From NCBI GenBank assembly GCA_963995505.1, contig OZ023187.1, positions 18,266,584-18,330,583 of the forward strand: a stretch of DNA of 64,000 nucleotides, given 5' to 3'. A model generated the notes under the pieces. That model worked only from the letters and a program-made list of their open reading frames with translations. It was not told the origin of the DNA and ran no database searches. This document shows, piece after piece, positions 11,201-21,684 of the stretch. Numbering within the stretch: the first letter of the stretch is position 1; each line of letters starts with the position of its first letter. The translations under genes and the position numbers were made by a program. The stretch is from Hypericum androsaemum. Lineage: Eukaryota > Streptophyta > Magnoliopsida > Malpighiales > Hypericaceae.

Positions 11201-12244
11201 TCTCATGGTTATGAGAGGAGCAAGTATGATAGTTGTGTTTACCTGAAAAGGCTACGCGACAGTTCCCAAGTGTATTTGCTCCTGTATGTGGATGACATGT
11301 TAATTGCTGCAAGTGACAAAGGAGAGGTGAGGAAGCTCAAAGCTCTGTTGAGTTGCGAGTTTGAGATGAAAGATTTGGGTCCTGCTAAGAAGATTCTTGG
11401 TATGGAGATTGCCAGAGATAGAGGAGCAAGGAAATTATTTCTGAGCCAGGAGAGTTACATTGAAAAGGTACTTGACAAGTTTGATGTGACTGGTAATCCT
11501 GTGAGTACTCCTCTTGGTACACATTTTCAGCTTTCGTCTGCCTTATCTCCACAGTCAGCTGCTGAGGTCGATTACATGTCTGGTGTTCCATACTCCAATG
11601 CTGTTGGTTCTCTGATGTATGCTATGGTTTGCACACGCCCGGATTTGGCCTATGCTGTGAGTGTCGTTAGCAGGTTTATGGCAAATCCTGGAGAAGGTCA
11701 TTGGAGAGCAGTGGAGTGGATTATGAGGTACTTGAAGGGTACCAAGGGCGTGTGTCTACAGTTTGGACGCACCAGTGATGGAGTTGTTGGTTTCGTAGAT
11801 TCAGATTATGCTGGAGATTTTGATAAGTTCAGATCCTTATCTGGATATGTCTTCACTCTTGGAGGATGTGCTATCAGTTGGAGAGCTTGTCTACAGGCCA
11901 CAGTGGCGTTGTCTACCACTGAGGCGGAGTACATGGCTATAACTGAAGGTGTGAAGGAGGCTATCTGGTTGAAAGGTTTCTTCAGTGAAATCTGTGAGAT
12001 GCTGCAGGTCAGTACAGTGTACTGTGATAGTCAAAGTGCTATCCATCTCACGAGGGATGCTATGTATCATGAGAGGACAAAGCACATTAATGTGAGGTAC
12101 CACTTCATTCGGGAGCATGTTGCTCAAGGTGACATTGTTGTGAGCAAGGTGGGTACCAAGGACAACCCTGCAGACATGTTGACGAAGCCGCTTTCTGGTA
12201 CTAAGTTCGAGCATTGCTTGGACTTGGTCGGTGTTCATGCTTGA
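8228..12244 (+). CDS. Copia gag-pol polyprotein, intact
   Basis: 1,338 residues in one frame; I chose the ATG at 8,228 ([11 protein letters not shown]) because the frame upstream has no earlier ATG. Gag (UBN2-like) comes first, then a zinc knuckle [14 protein letters not shown] at residue 233. The aspartic protease has LDSACTFHM (Asp303). Integrase shows the His/Cys domain from His436 (HMRLGHM) and a D-D-E triad at about Asp497, Asp560 and Glu596. Reverse transcriptase has YVDD at 1020, and RNase H has DSDYAG and YCDSQSA. The frame ends [20 protein letters not shown], a usual copia C-terminus. The product copies and inserts its own RNA. No stop or frameshift is seen. Confidence 0.95.
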   Translation: MTSMKYEIPQLTRKTNFSLWQVKMRAILTHLELDETLLDEKSMPSSWDDAMKASKNRKAVSQIQLHLSDDILRDVLKETTASSLWAKLEKLCMPKSLTNKLCLKQRLFSIRMQEDKSVHDHLNEFKDIVADLRTLDVKYDDEDLALLLLCSLPVSYQQFRDTLLFSHDTLSWDNVHDSLLEKERIDKHTVSSSENSQGTGLVMRGRYEERNAKSGSRKKSRSKSRSRHKDKTCFNCHKVGHIKWFCPELKNKKKGEKSSTPKGESSDSGSASVATTTQKEESDGDLLSVIDGKSKVDAAWVLDSACTFHMCPIRDWFSTYERAEGNVLMGNNFVCKVVGIGTVKIKMHDGVIRTLTNVRHIPDLKRNLISLSTLDTLGYKYTGEGGVLRVSKNSLVHMKAKKEVGNLYVLQGSTVTGTAAAASGSLTDSENTSLWHMRLGHMSEKGMTELNRRGLLCGQGIGKLEFCEHCVFGKQKKVSFQKGVHTTKGKLDYVHSDLWGPSQVATKNGSKYMLTIINDYSRKVWAFFLKSKDHVFVTFKQWKTMIEKQTGRDVKHLRTDNGLEFCSSWFDEFCKNEGIVRHKTIPGTPQQNGVAERMNRTLLEKVRCMLSNAGLPKSFWAEAASTACHLVNRSPHASLDGKVPEELWSGNPPNYSDLKIFGCPAYAHVNNGKLEPRSVKCIFLGYASGVKGYKLWCPKLSKVLLSRNVIFKETDMLSKREDISSPGVPSAPSVDLQKSKVQVEFDDDPEASSFRDVDCHGPTHGGLSDEAENVGTVEREPPYSIARDRPRRIIRPPQKLGEADIVAFALNVAEEVDSSEEPSSYSDAVKSKDSARWLVAMEEEMESLHKNKTWEITKLPKDKKVVSCKWVFKKKDGIPGVEEPRYKARLVARGYSQIPGVDFNEVFSPVVKHTSIRSLLGIVAMQDLELEQLDVKTAFLNGELEERIYMAQPEGFHVEGKEDHVCLLKKSLYGLKQSPRQWYKRFDSFMISHGYERSKYDSCVYLKRLRDSSQVYLLLYVDDMLIAASDKGEVRKLKALLSCEFEMKDLGPAKKILGMEIARDRGARKLFLSQESYIEKVLDKFDVTGNPVSTPLGTHFQLSSALSPQSAAEVDYMSGVPYSNAVGSLMYAMVCTRPDLAYAVSVVSRFMANPGEGHWRAVEWIMRYLKGTKGVCLQFGRTSDGVVGFVDSDYAGDFDKFRSLSGYVFTLGGCAISWRACLQATVALSTTEAEYMAITEGVKEAIWLKGFFSEICEMLQVSTVYCDSQSAIHLTRDAMYHERTKHINVRYHFIREHVAQGDIVVSKVGTKDNPADMLTKPLSGTKFEHCLDLVGVHA

Positions 12245-12314
12245 TGCTGATTGCCCTTAGGGGCTGATGGTGAAGGTGGAGAAACGTTGAAGATGGAGTC
12301 ATAGAATTTGGTCC

Positions 12315-12325
12315 AAGGTGGAGAT
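12315..12325 (+). other. Copia-1 polypurine tract
   Basis: AAGGTGGAGAT directly before the 3' LTR, the usual plus-strand primer of plant copia elements. Confidence 0.8.
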
Positions 12326-12326
12326 T

Positions 12327-12599
12327 TGTTAGGGATTGTTCCAAATTCCTAATTAGAGTAGGGCTCTATTTCCTGATCAGAATAGAGTACTAGTCTCCTA
12401 TATATATACGGCCTATGCCTAGGTCTTATTTGTACTAGTTGAGAGTTGTGAGGTAGAGAGAACCCTCACGGAGGCCTTGTAACCGATTGGACTCACATAG
12501 TGGACGACTCTCCTTTGCCCGTGGTTTTCTCCCCGTCTTGGGGTTTCCACGTAATTCTTGTGTCTCGTATTTTACTCGTTTCGATCTTATTACTCAACA
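12327..12599 (+). repeat. Copia-1 3' LTR
   Basis: TGTTAGGGATTG to CTCAACA, 273 bp, with canonical TG...CA ends. It is followed by the second TATAT of the target duplication. Confidence 0.92.
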
Positions 12600-12604
12600 T
12601 ATAT

Positions 12605-12714
12605 ATTTATAGAATTAAGGAAAAAGTACATTTTACCTACTTGTAGTCTGCCCGATTTCACTTTAGGACGTGTGGTTTCAATTTGGTAATTCAGTCCCTG
12701 TGTTTTAAAATCTT
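12605..12714. other. End of the host repeat, then unassigned spacer
   Basis: The first ~15 bases continue the repeat that Copia-1 split. The rest has no recognised feature; an open minus-strand frame here resembles nothing. Confidence 0.5.
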
Positions 12715-12901
12715 TTATGGTCCACTCCGAATGACGGGGATAAAATGTCCATGTGGATTGCAAGTGCAAAGGTTGCCGCAACCCCAGATCCAATAGAATA
12801 CCCCTTTATGGAAGATCGGACTGCTGTAAGGAATGAATTCAAGGTCACCAACATTAGCGTCAAATTCGGGAATCTCAACTTCTGTAAGGAATGAATTCAA
12901 G
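12715..12901 (-). pseudogene. Frame-shifted tail of the second DUF295 unit
   Basis: A minus-strand frame contains LEFIPYSSPIFHKGVFYWIW, which resembles the '(N)SPIFHxGxFY' strand of DUF295 propellers. It is out of frame with the F-box part because a 21-bp block (CTGTAAGGAATGAATTCAAG at 12,824 and again at 12,882) is repeated with a 58-bp period, which is not a multiple of three. The frame stops soon after, so the second propeller is incomplete. Confidence 0.6.
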
Positions 12902-14809
12902 GTAGACGAAAGAGCATGTCATGTTCTCATATACAGCAACTTTTATTCCAAGAACACTACATTCAGATGAGGTTGGAAATGATGTAAAGCAGAAGCCACG
13001 GATCCCAGTATCAGGCAAGTTAGGAAGCTCAATTTTTTCTGTTGTGAGAGGATTGAGAAAGAATATTTCCTGCCCATCATATCTAGTTATGAGTAACCAA
13101 CCATATTTAGCATGCTCGATACTCAAAACTTCAGGATTTTCGAGTACATGCACACTGTACCAACTTTTATTCATCAAGTTGAATACCTCAATCGATGAGG
13201 ATGACAAGTGCAAGAAAATTGGACAGGCTGAAAAATTCTTTGGAACCCAACTCTTACACACTGTAGCTATTCGAGTACAACTTTCACATGACAGATTCTC
13301 CGCAATTAAAATTAGCACATCATGTGGCAGTTCAGACCAGTATCTACCAACAAATTTGTTGGACAGCTTTGCTGCAACTGAATTGGTAATGTCATCAAGA
13401 TGTCGGGACCAATATTTTCCAGTAGATAAGCAAAGTATTGGTTGCTTCGTAGTGGATTTTTTAATCTGTACATAACATGACATTTAAATTAATAAGGAAA
13501 AATTTCATAAAAACAAAAAATTTCTTCTCGGCTCTCGTTACATGTAATAGTACTGTCATTGACATTTAACTTGATCATTGGTGAAACATAAACAGTTGGA
13601 CAAAACAGACAAACTAGATTCTACTTGTGATATAAGCAAAAATATCATATTATATCCATGAACTACTGTTTATATAGACAAATAATGTATCACAGCGAGA
13701 CAGTATTAAATAATAGAAGTAGAAAACGGTAATATGAAAGATAGAAAAACAAATACATACATATATATTGTTGTACGAACAAATAACATATCATAACCAA
13801 ACAATAAGATGATTACCTGCAAAGGAGCAACAATGTCCACTTTGCACGGAGGATTTGGAAGAGGCAAAATCCATTCAGCCTGATCTAAATTTCTCTTCAC
13901 ATTTGGGCATGGCAATGAGAAAGTTAAGACTTTGTTTTGCAGCTCAAATGAAAAAATACGGGGGTCAGAGGATTGGGTAAAATAAATCGTGTTTGCTTTG
14001 ATACCATAGTTTTTAGCAGAGCACGAGATTGCCGAACTGAATGATAAAAAGAATGCTCGGTCTCCTAAACAATCAACAACGACAAATCTCTTCTTCTTCA
14101 TATCCAGCTTGCAAACCACAAAATCATAGGCATCTATACGAATTTCGAAGCTCCGAATTATGAATAATTCGCCATCAGATTCTACCAAATAGTCTATAAG
14201 CTTCCCGTGGTTTCGTGGACTACAAGATATTGTCCCTACTCTCAAATTTGTTAGGGTCAGATGTGGAGGATCTGCTCCCACTAAGTAAATCTTCTCGAAG
14301 AGAGTAAAGATACATATCTGACCCTTATAGCAACCAACTGCACGTATGTTATCAGGATAGTAATCGGAACTGAGTTCCGTCTCCTCAAACACCAAATCAT
14401 TTTCATTCCAAAGGACATCACCGAGCCTGCAAAAGTAACATCTTGCCATCCCTTCTTCAGCTTTAATCAGCATGACAATGCAATTTGGATGATTTGGATC
14501 ACAGGAGAGAACGCAAAAATTATAACTAGGTCTTGTAAAGAGAGGTAGCTGAATTGTTGCCATGGAAACAGGATTGAACAACTGGCAACTTTGATCATCA
14601 ATTCGATTAAACAACACCAACCAACCATGCATAGAACACACTATATCATTTTCAACCATCTCCTTTATATGTTTGTTGTGGACTCTCCGTTCCGACAATG
14701 AGTAGAAAGTATGCGCACGGTTACTTTTTCCATGTGAATAAAAGATCCATGGATCCAATTTCGGGGATGGGAATCGGTGTAGTGCGCGTCTCTCATCAAA
14801 AGTATTCAT
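12875..14809 (-). CDS. DUF295 - F-box - (truncated DUF295) protein, two coding exons
   Basis: Exon 1 (14,809-13,817, 331 codons) is a DUF295 (KIB-type beta-propeller) domain with LNRIDDQ-like blade motifs, LGDRAFFLS and the late motif GIKANTIYFT. An open reading past 13,817 gives only a hydrophobic tail, whereas CAG|GTAATC is a good donor and TGTACAG|ATT at 13,466 a good acceptor, both phase 0. Exon 2 then adds an F-box, WSELPHDVLILIAENLS through CKSW, the SKP1-binding module of SCF ubiquitin ligases, plus the start of another propeller (GWLLITRYDG, FFLNPLTTEKIELP). It ends early at 12,875 owing to a 58-bp duplication. The product could be a ubiquitin-ligase adaptor, or two tandem genes reading together. 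Alternatively, exon 1 may be a gene ending at 13,706 and the rest a pseudogene. Confidence 0.65.
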
Positions 14810-15232
14810 CTAGATGGAAACCTATGTGAACAAGCAGATCAATGTTTGAGCTTGAAGTTATAAATCGAAATAGAACTTCTCAGTGATATTGGGACATATA
14901 GACACTATGCAGCAATCTACAAAGCCAGCCTAAAATTATAGATGTATTTCACAGAAACAATGTCAATTAAATACCAAATTAATTCGCGAAAAATCAAATC
15001 AAGAAGGAAAAAGGAGGGCAATCAACTAAGATTTCTTGACATACATATAATAATAATACAATAGACAATCCAAAACTTAGGAAAAGAAAAGAATTGCCAA
15101 GACTTACCGAGGGTGGGAAACAATTGGCCTCTTCCGCCTTGAATAAATCCAGCCGCTCTTTCTCGAGACTCCCTTTAATCCTCTGTTTTACTGATGAGAA
15201 AGAGAGGGTCGCCGAATACTTATATTTATATA
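14810..15232 (-). promoter_or_regulatory. Promoter and 5'-UTR intron of the DUF295 gene
   Basis: A TATA box (TATATAAATA, minus strand) lies at 15,223-15,232. A probable 5'-UTR exon ends at 15,108 with TCG|GTAAGTC. A matching acceptor CATCTAG directly precedes the ATG at 14,809, so the start codon would open exon 2. Transcription start is inferred about 30 bases below the TATA box. Confidence 0.5.
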
Positions 15233-15594
15233 GACGGGGAGGGAGAGGGTTTCCTGATTAAAAGAATAGAAATTAATTAGTCCCACCGGCCACCCCTTCT
15301 GGGTTTCTCTAATAAAATATGCATAAATTAAATTTTTTTGGTGTAATTCCTAAAAATACCTTTCTTTTCCCAAAAGGAACCTACTTAAATATACTTGAAT
15401 ATACGACTCTTCCGTACCGTATCTACGCTCCTATTTTATCTTCGGCCTATTTGGTTCGAAGCTTTCTTGTAATATTTTATCAATTGTACATCCTTTTTAT
15501 CTCGACCGTATTTGCATGTCTCGGGGAAGACGGAAGCAAATATTGTAATCTGTGGGCTGAAACGGGTGGCTCCATTCGGGGGTGAATAATATTT
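15233..15594. other. Spacer, nothing recognised
   Basis: A plus-strand open frame (15,319-15,585) is rich in hydrophobic residues but resembles no family and has no gene context; not called. Confidence 0.4.
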
Positions 15595-15910
15595 ACAAGG
15601 GTGGGTCCAAAAGTTTGTACTACCTAATAAGATTAATATTGCAATTAGTTTGAACTATATTACAAGGTAAATTAATTCTAGCATTATCAACATCAAATAG
15701 AGTTTTTGTTATCGGTGTACTCTTTTTCTATCACAGTTTTTTACCATCAATTATAACCGTAGTAGAATTTTGACGAAGTCAGTTGACGCAACCTCAAAGA
15801 GTGAATTTTAGTATTTACAACCTTTATTTTTCAATAAATATAATTGGTAGGGATCAACCTCAGTTATAAGTTTATGGGTAGAATTTGAGTATAGGTCTAT
15901 ATTGATGTGG
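15595..15910 (+). repeat. Dispersed repeat, copy 1 (partner at 18,815-19,175)
   Basis: Shared landmarks in order: GTGGGTCCAAAAGTTTGTAC, ATTACAAGGTAAA, GTTATCAACATCAAA, GTAGAATTTTGAC and AAGTTTATGGGTAGAATTTG. The copies are diverged, non-coding and in the same orientation. Confidence 0.7.
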
Positions 15911-16769
15911 CTATAGATTGAGTGGGGAATACATAAAGAGTTTTATCATGTGGGTACTCAATTACAGACTGTTCGATTGGATTAAAAAAATTTCTACAGA
16001 TCTGACAGTCAAAATGCTATTGGGGGTAATTTTGGGTTTTCACTAAGGAATTTCCCAACTAGGGTTCCCACACGATAGTCATTTCTTCCAAATTGAGAGC
16101 GAGATTGTTAAAAAAAAAATAGCGAGGGCTCTTCATCTCTTCCGCTCCACCCCAACCCTGCTCGTCGTTAACATTCAAGAAGAAGTGGACGCCAACCAAA
16201 AGCCATGAGTAGCTCTATGTGAACTGCTCACTGTCAGTTGTCGCTGTGACCCAATCAGCCTTCACTGTTTGTCATATCCCGTTCGTACGTGACAAGCCCT
16301 GCAATAATTCAGAAGCGACGAGGCCCCAGTCTGGTGTCGTTCAGCTGTTGAGACTCCGTCGTTGCATCGATCTGAGTATGGTGAGCAAATCCAGACCAAC
16401 AGAACCTCGTCGCCTCTATGGGAAGGATTTCTTGAGTAAGTGATTAAACAGGGAGGCTGTGGAGCATTGGACGACCAAAGATCTGCTTGGTCATCCATTT
16501 TTCGGTGATATGGTCAACTAGGGGTAAAGTTGACCATGAGTTGGTCTTCTGGTTGTGTTCTTGATGAAGGGTTTCGGTCCTCTATGGAAAGGGCCCGGAT
16601 TGGGCAGGAAATACACTATTTTGTCCCATCCGGGAAAAGAACAAAAGCATAAAAAAGAAAACAAAATAGGACACGTCAGCTGACGCGCGTGGTCCCCTTT
16701 AATTCCCCTTTAATGAGTTTTTTATTTTTTTTATCTTGCACTTTATTTTTTATTAAAAATTAGTTCGAT
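15911..16769. other. Spacer, nothing recognised
   Basis: The segment 16,130-16,600 is GC-richer than its flanks and has short open frames on both strands, but none carries a motif I know. Confidence 0.4.
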
Positions 16770-17140
16770 ATTGGTGTGACCTGTTATGACAATTGGCATG
16801 ACCTGTTATGACAAATTGGCATGACCTGTTATGATAAAATGGCATGATCGTTATTTTTTATTTAATTAATTAATTAAAATTTAATTATAAGTATTTTTAA
16901 ATATTATCAAAATGGCATTCTATTTTATCATAATCGAGCATGACACTCTATCATAATCGAGTATGTCATTTGGTCATACCAGGACATGCCATTTTATTAT
17001 TTTCGGGCATGCCATTTTATCATAATTGGGCCTGCCATTTGGTCATGACTGGACTTGTCATTTTATCATGATTGGGCATGCCATTTTGTCATAGCATGTC
17101 ATACCATTTTGTCATAATTGGACATGCCATTCTATTGAAC
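16770..17140 (+). repeat. Degenerate tandem array, roughly 28-32-bp units
   Basis: Repeated variants of GGCATGACCTGTTATGACAA (first part) and GCATGCCATTTTATCATAAT (second part) fill the segment. Unit length and sequence drift along the array. A short AT run follows at about 17,214-17,234. Confidence 0.65.
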
Positions 17141-17589
17141 ATATTTCGAAAGATCAAATACTTTAATATTTTACTATATAAATACAATAGACTAAATCAC
17201 AAAATTTTATTTTTATATATATATATATATATAATTTTGTGCTTTAGTCTATTGTTGTCTTGGAGTTATTTTAAACTTATCGAAGAACATTAATTTTGGT
17301 GTTCTTTGCTTCCCAATGTGCACGCAAAGCAGAAGCAATTGACAGATGGCAAAGGGGGGATTGGCAGCAATACCCAAAATACCCCTATGTGCACTCGAAT
17401 AGCTCACCACCGTTGGATCGTTGAGCGCATTTTTTCAGATCAATCGAACGGCTTGGATGAAACCCCGTATGTCCAAAAGCCACTTATTTCACTCCGCACT
17501 CAATCCAAGACGCCAAAGAAAGTGGTGAAAGCAACGAGGGAGATGAGACTGGCTCCAACAAGTTCGACGGAGAGACCATCCAGTGGATG
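17141..17589. other. Spacer, nothing recognised
   Basis: One 94-codon open frame (17,306-17,590) shows no family features. Confidence 0.4.
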
Positions 17590-17995
17590 ATATTGGTATA
17601 TTTCTATAATGATATTGGTATACACGTTACATGATATTAGTATACATGCGATGTGGTTGTAGTATTAAACAATTAAATATTTTTGTATTGGTACTATAAT
17701 TTCTGTAGTGATATTGGTATTTAAATATATTGGTACATTTGTGGCATGACAATATTATATTTGTGTGGTGATATCGGTATATTTCTGTAGTGATATCGGT
17801 ATATTTCTGAAGTGATATTGGTATACACGTCAACTGATATTGGTATACATGTGATGTGATACTGGTATTAAATAATTAATTTTTTTTATTGGTACTGATA
17901 TTTGTGTAGTAATATTGGTATAATTTTGTAGTGATAGTGGTATTTTTTGTATATTTGTGAAGTGACAATGATATACTTCTGTAGTGATATTGGTA
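17590..17995 (+). repeat. Degenerate tandem array of GATATTGGTATA units
   Basis: GATAT(T/C)GGTATA followed by variable TTTCTGTAGT or CACGT/CATGTGATG recurs more than ten times, with irregular spacing of about 20-30 bp. It is an old minisatellite-like array with no coding sense. Confidence 0.7.
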
Positions 17996-18814
17996 CCGAT
18001 GCTGACTACCTCGACATCTCCGGTGAGCCAAGTCCATTTAATTAGGGTTTTGAAGTTCAAAATGGTTTTTTTCCCTTTCCATAACTGAAAATACCCTAAT
18101 TTGTGGCTAGATATGTTTAATATCTTTTTTTCTAATAGTACCATGATTATCATTTTATTTACTAGTTTGCCACCTATACCCTCTTTGATCCCCCTGGGTG
18201 GGGGCAAGCATTGTCCCCACCAAATCTGGACCAGGACGGATGTATGTAGCTGGAGACCCTATAAAGAAATTCCTCCCCCTGTTGCGACTTCCGGGTGCTG
18301 TCCTCAGGACCCCATAGTAATAACAAAGAATGTGCTAAACTATTAGCAGGCGTAGAAACCCGCCGCTTCTTTTTTTGTCCCAATAATTAAGAATTATTTT
18401 TTCTCCTTGCTGCATCAAAAACTAAATCACAAGCTTCTGATAAAAAATGAGTAGTCCGACCTGCACGAAAGGCATAACAATCTAGGCACTGTCTTGGAGA
18501 GAGGCTCGGTAAAATAGACACGGTTTTTTCAGATATAAAATTAGATTTTTTGAGCAATTATTAACAAATCATTGATTATTTTAGTATTTTGCCATCTTAC
18601 CTTGTCATGTTTATATGTATCCTAGAAAATCAGGTATGGCGTGCCATGTCGTACATAAAATGCTGCCGTTTGGATGGGCAGGGTCTGGACAATTGCCTTG
18701 ACCTCTAAGTAATTTTAATTGAAATAAGTTTGACTTAATCAATGAGTTTTAAATAAGAGAGTACTCAAATAAATTTTTGCGATATCACATGATACTAAAG
18801 TAGAGTTTTTCCTA
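17996..18814. other. Spacer, nothing recognised
   Basis: Contains a GC-richer patch at 18,180-18,370. I could not assign it to a gene, RNA or element. Confidence 0.4.
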
Positions 18815-19175
18815 ATTTTTATAAGAGTGGGTCCAAAAGTTTGTACTATCTAATAATATAATTTTGCAAATAGTTTTTCCTAATTGCAATTCGAATCTCT
18901 GAGAATATGGGTGGGTTTATGTAATTAGCTCGAAGTATTACAAGGTAAAATTAGTTCTAGTGTTATCAACATCAAAATATGATTTTTATAGGTGTTCCTA
19001 CCGTAATTTTTTCCCATCGACTTTTACCGAGGTAGAATTTTGACCAGGCTGATAGTTGTAACATCGAAAGATTGATTTTTTCACTACTTAAGTATTAAAT
19101 ATTAATATTAATAAACTTATTAGCCTCATTTACAAGTTTATGGGTAGAATTTGGGTTTAGATCTATATATATTTA
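18815..19175 (+). repeat. Dispersed repeat, copy 2 (partner at 15,595-15,910)
   Basis: Same landmarks as copy 1, with an extra ~70 bp near 18,870-18,940. Confidence 0.65.
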
Positions 19176-19189
19176 ACAAGATTATGCTA

Positions 19190-19205
19190 TAAACCTCTTT
19201 TTTAT

Positions 19206-19260
<55 letters not shown>

Positions 19261-19600
19261 ATCACTAAACTAATGTGAAACACATTAAAATAAAGATGTG
19301 ATACATGCCCTAGTTTTTTTAATGGTAAATTTTAACTAAGAATTATACCTAATCAAGATTTGAATTTTGAATCTCCATCAAATCTATCAGGCCAAATGCT
19401 ATTTGTTGTAAAACAAGCAATAGTAGGACCGATTAGTTACTCCAATACCGAAAAAAGGAAGAAAAACTAGTTACCCATAATTATTCTTATTTTTCTAAAC
19501 CACGATATCTAATGAAACAATTAATACAATTTAGAGCCGTTAGTTGATGGATTCACTAATAATAGATAAACCGGCCGCTTAATCGTTTCTCAAATTAAAT
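19190..19600 (+). repeat. Local direct repeat, copy 1 (partner at 20,080-20,460)
   Basis: Shares in order TTATGCTATAAACCTCTT, CACATCA(C/T)TA, AATACCGAAAAAAGGAAGAAAA, GTAATTATTCTTATT-like sequence and GATGGATTCAC(T/C)AA(T/C)AATAG. It contains the (AT)n run at 19,208-19,258, absent from the partner. Confidence 0.65.
19208..19258. repeat. (AT)n microsatellite
   Basis: About 25 AT dinucleotides without interruption. Confidence 0.95.
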
Positions 19601-20829
19601 ATTTGAAAATACAATGTTTACTTGTTGAGAAAATATTGTCATAGATCAAAAGTATTATCTGACTAGAATTTGAATTAGTCAACGCATGGTTGATTGAAGA
19701 GACACACGGTACTGCTTAATTCTATAGACATCATCCAATTGACCAATTTTTAGGACTCACATTTTTTTCTATGGAATCCGAATCCTATATTTAAAGTCAA
19801 TCAGTATCTAACTTTTTTTAGTTACTCTCCTAAGAGTCTTTTGTATCCAAACAAAAATTATCTATTAAACCCAAATAAATCCAAGCAAAATTTTTTATCA
19901 AACTGCCAGTTGGACCAGATTTCGGGTGGTTCACAAGTTTGGCATATTAACCCCAATATTCAATATGATAAAGTATCTAATTCGAGGTCGGATCTCATTT
20001 TTTAAAACCTTGAGATTAATGTAGACAGAGACCTTTGAAAAGTCGATCATACCCTACCGCATATCCAACACAATTATGCTATTAACCTCTTCTTTTATTT
20101 TAGAGATTAATATATAATCACATCATTACAACTAATGTGAAATACATTACCAAAAAAATTGTGAAACATGCAGTAGCAGGGCTGATTACTTACTCCCATA
20201 CCGAAGAAAAAGGAAGAAAAATTAGCTATAGTGTCCGTAATTATTCTTATTGTTTTAAACCACTCGATATCACAAAATCTAATGAACCAATGAGCCGGTA
20301 ATTTCCGTAATTAATTATCAACCTACTAAAAAACTAGGTGATTAAAGAACCAATAACTTATTGGTAGCCTATATCAAACTAATGATTCCAGACTACACTG
20401 TAACGTATTGATGGATTCACCAACAATAGATAAACCGCCCAGCTTAAGCAGCTATTGTATTCGAGTATTTGAAAATATAATATTTAAATATTTGATATTG
20501 TCCGACTTAAACTTGATTTTGTCTACCAATTGATCGGACATTAGGCAGTATTGATCGATTCTATAGACATCATCCTATATATATATATATAATCAATGCA
20601 ACTTGGATATGCAACTTGAAATTCTTAAATCAAGGTTAACTAATTAATTGCATCATTAATTTACAAGGATTTCTAGTAGAACCCAGGAATTCTCCCTCCC
20701 TTTGCATCTTCAATTGCAAGTAGAAGTTCCCAATAAACTTCTCAAAATTTTCAAATGCTCCCATTTCATTTATACATCTTCCGCTCGACTGCTCAGGATG
20801 AGTCGATTCAAGTAGAGATCTCTTTGGAA
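19601..20829. other. Spacer with repeat copy 2 (20,080-20,460)
   Basis: Apart from the partner of 19,190-19,600, nothing is recognised. Short minus-strand frames near 20,640-20,960 lack any family signature. Confidence 0.5.
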
Positions 20830-21136
20830 GCATGGCGTCTGGTTATTACGATGGACATCTCCTGGGAGGAGGATACATCTAGGATTCTTCATCTGGTCAA
20901 CGATGCAGCCCGAGGTTTGTATCCTCTCTGATGCTTCGATCCTCCTTGATTTACTCATGCGTGGTGGTGTTCTTGTCTTTCTTGGTGTATATCTGGTGTA
21001 CTGTTGGTGTTATTTTGATGGCCTTATAGATAGTGTTTATCTCCGCGTTACCTACGATAGGCATTATCTATAATTTTGATATACCTTGATAAACTTCGGT
21101 GAAATACAACATTTACTTATCTCAAAAAAAAAATCT
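20830..21136 (+). mobile_element. Probable LINE/retroposon 3' end with poly-A
   Basis: GC-richer sequence than its surroundings runs to an A-tail at 21,124-21,133. The composition and the tail fit a 5'-truncated retroposon. No RT motif remains, so the class is uncertain. Confidence 0.35.
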
Positions 21137-21684
21137 TCCGGTGCTTCAAACACAATAGCCTCTCGACTCCACCTCCTATAAAGAAAAAAAAGCTAGGCAT
21201 GAAAGGGCATTTCTTGACTTTATCCGCGAGCCGTGATGAACTTCACGCGAAATACCCGAGCATTTTTAATATTTCTTATTATACGTGTACCTTTTCATTT
21301 TTCCTCATCAATTACTATTACCCTCTTAATTCTATTGCATAGAAAAATTGTGTATTATATCTTCATATTCATTTCATGGAAACACCAATTAACTTTTAAA
21401 AAAAATCTCAAAACTAAGAGATTTATTTTCGGGTTGTTTCCTAACATCGGAAGTTGAGATAAAAAATAATATCAAATTAATAACAGGATTGTAAATTATT
21501 CAATCTTATGAGTCCATTTATAATATAAAAAATTATAAGGTATAACATTGCTCGCGATATGATATAACATTGCTCGCTCCAAGATATACCATTGCTCGCT
21601 ACATGTTGTATTATTTACTCTTTGTAGGGGTATCGTTACTTATTGCAGTAATGTACCAATGTTTGTATTTTTTAAAACTATTTA

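Larger units (their letters stand above)
7247..12599 (+). mobile_element. Copia-1: complete Ty1-copia LTR retrotransposon
   Basis: Layout in order: 5' LTR, initiator-tRNA-type primer site, GC-rich leader, one open gag-pol frame, polypurine tract, 3' LTR. A 5-bp target duplication TATAT flanks it (7,242-7,246 and 12,600-12,604). The LTRs differ by two substitutions and a 4-bp gap at the outer edge of the 5' LTR. Integrase precedes reverse transcriptase, which defines copia order. Everything needed for mobility appears present, so a recent insertion is inferred. Confidence 0.95.

Noticed and set aside
12921..13475. 184-codon plus-strand frame
   Set aside because: Antisense shadow of the F-box exon, which has clear family motifs on the minus strand.
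15319..15585. 88-codon hydrophobic frame
   Set aside because: No homologous motif, no splice or promoter context, and AT-rich spacer composition.
16770..17140. Possible CRISPR-like array of regular repeats
   Set aside because: Units are degenerate, have no conserved spacers, and the genome is eukaryotic; a minisatellite explains it.
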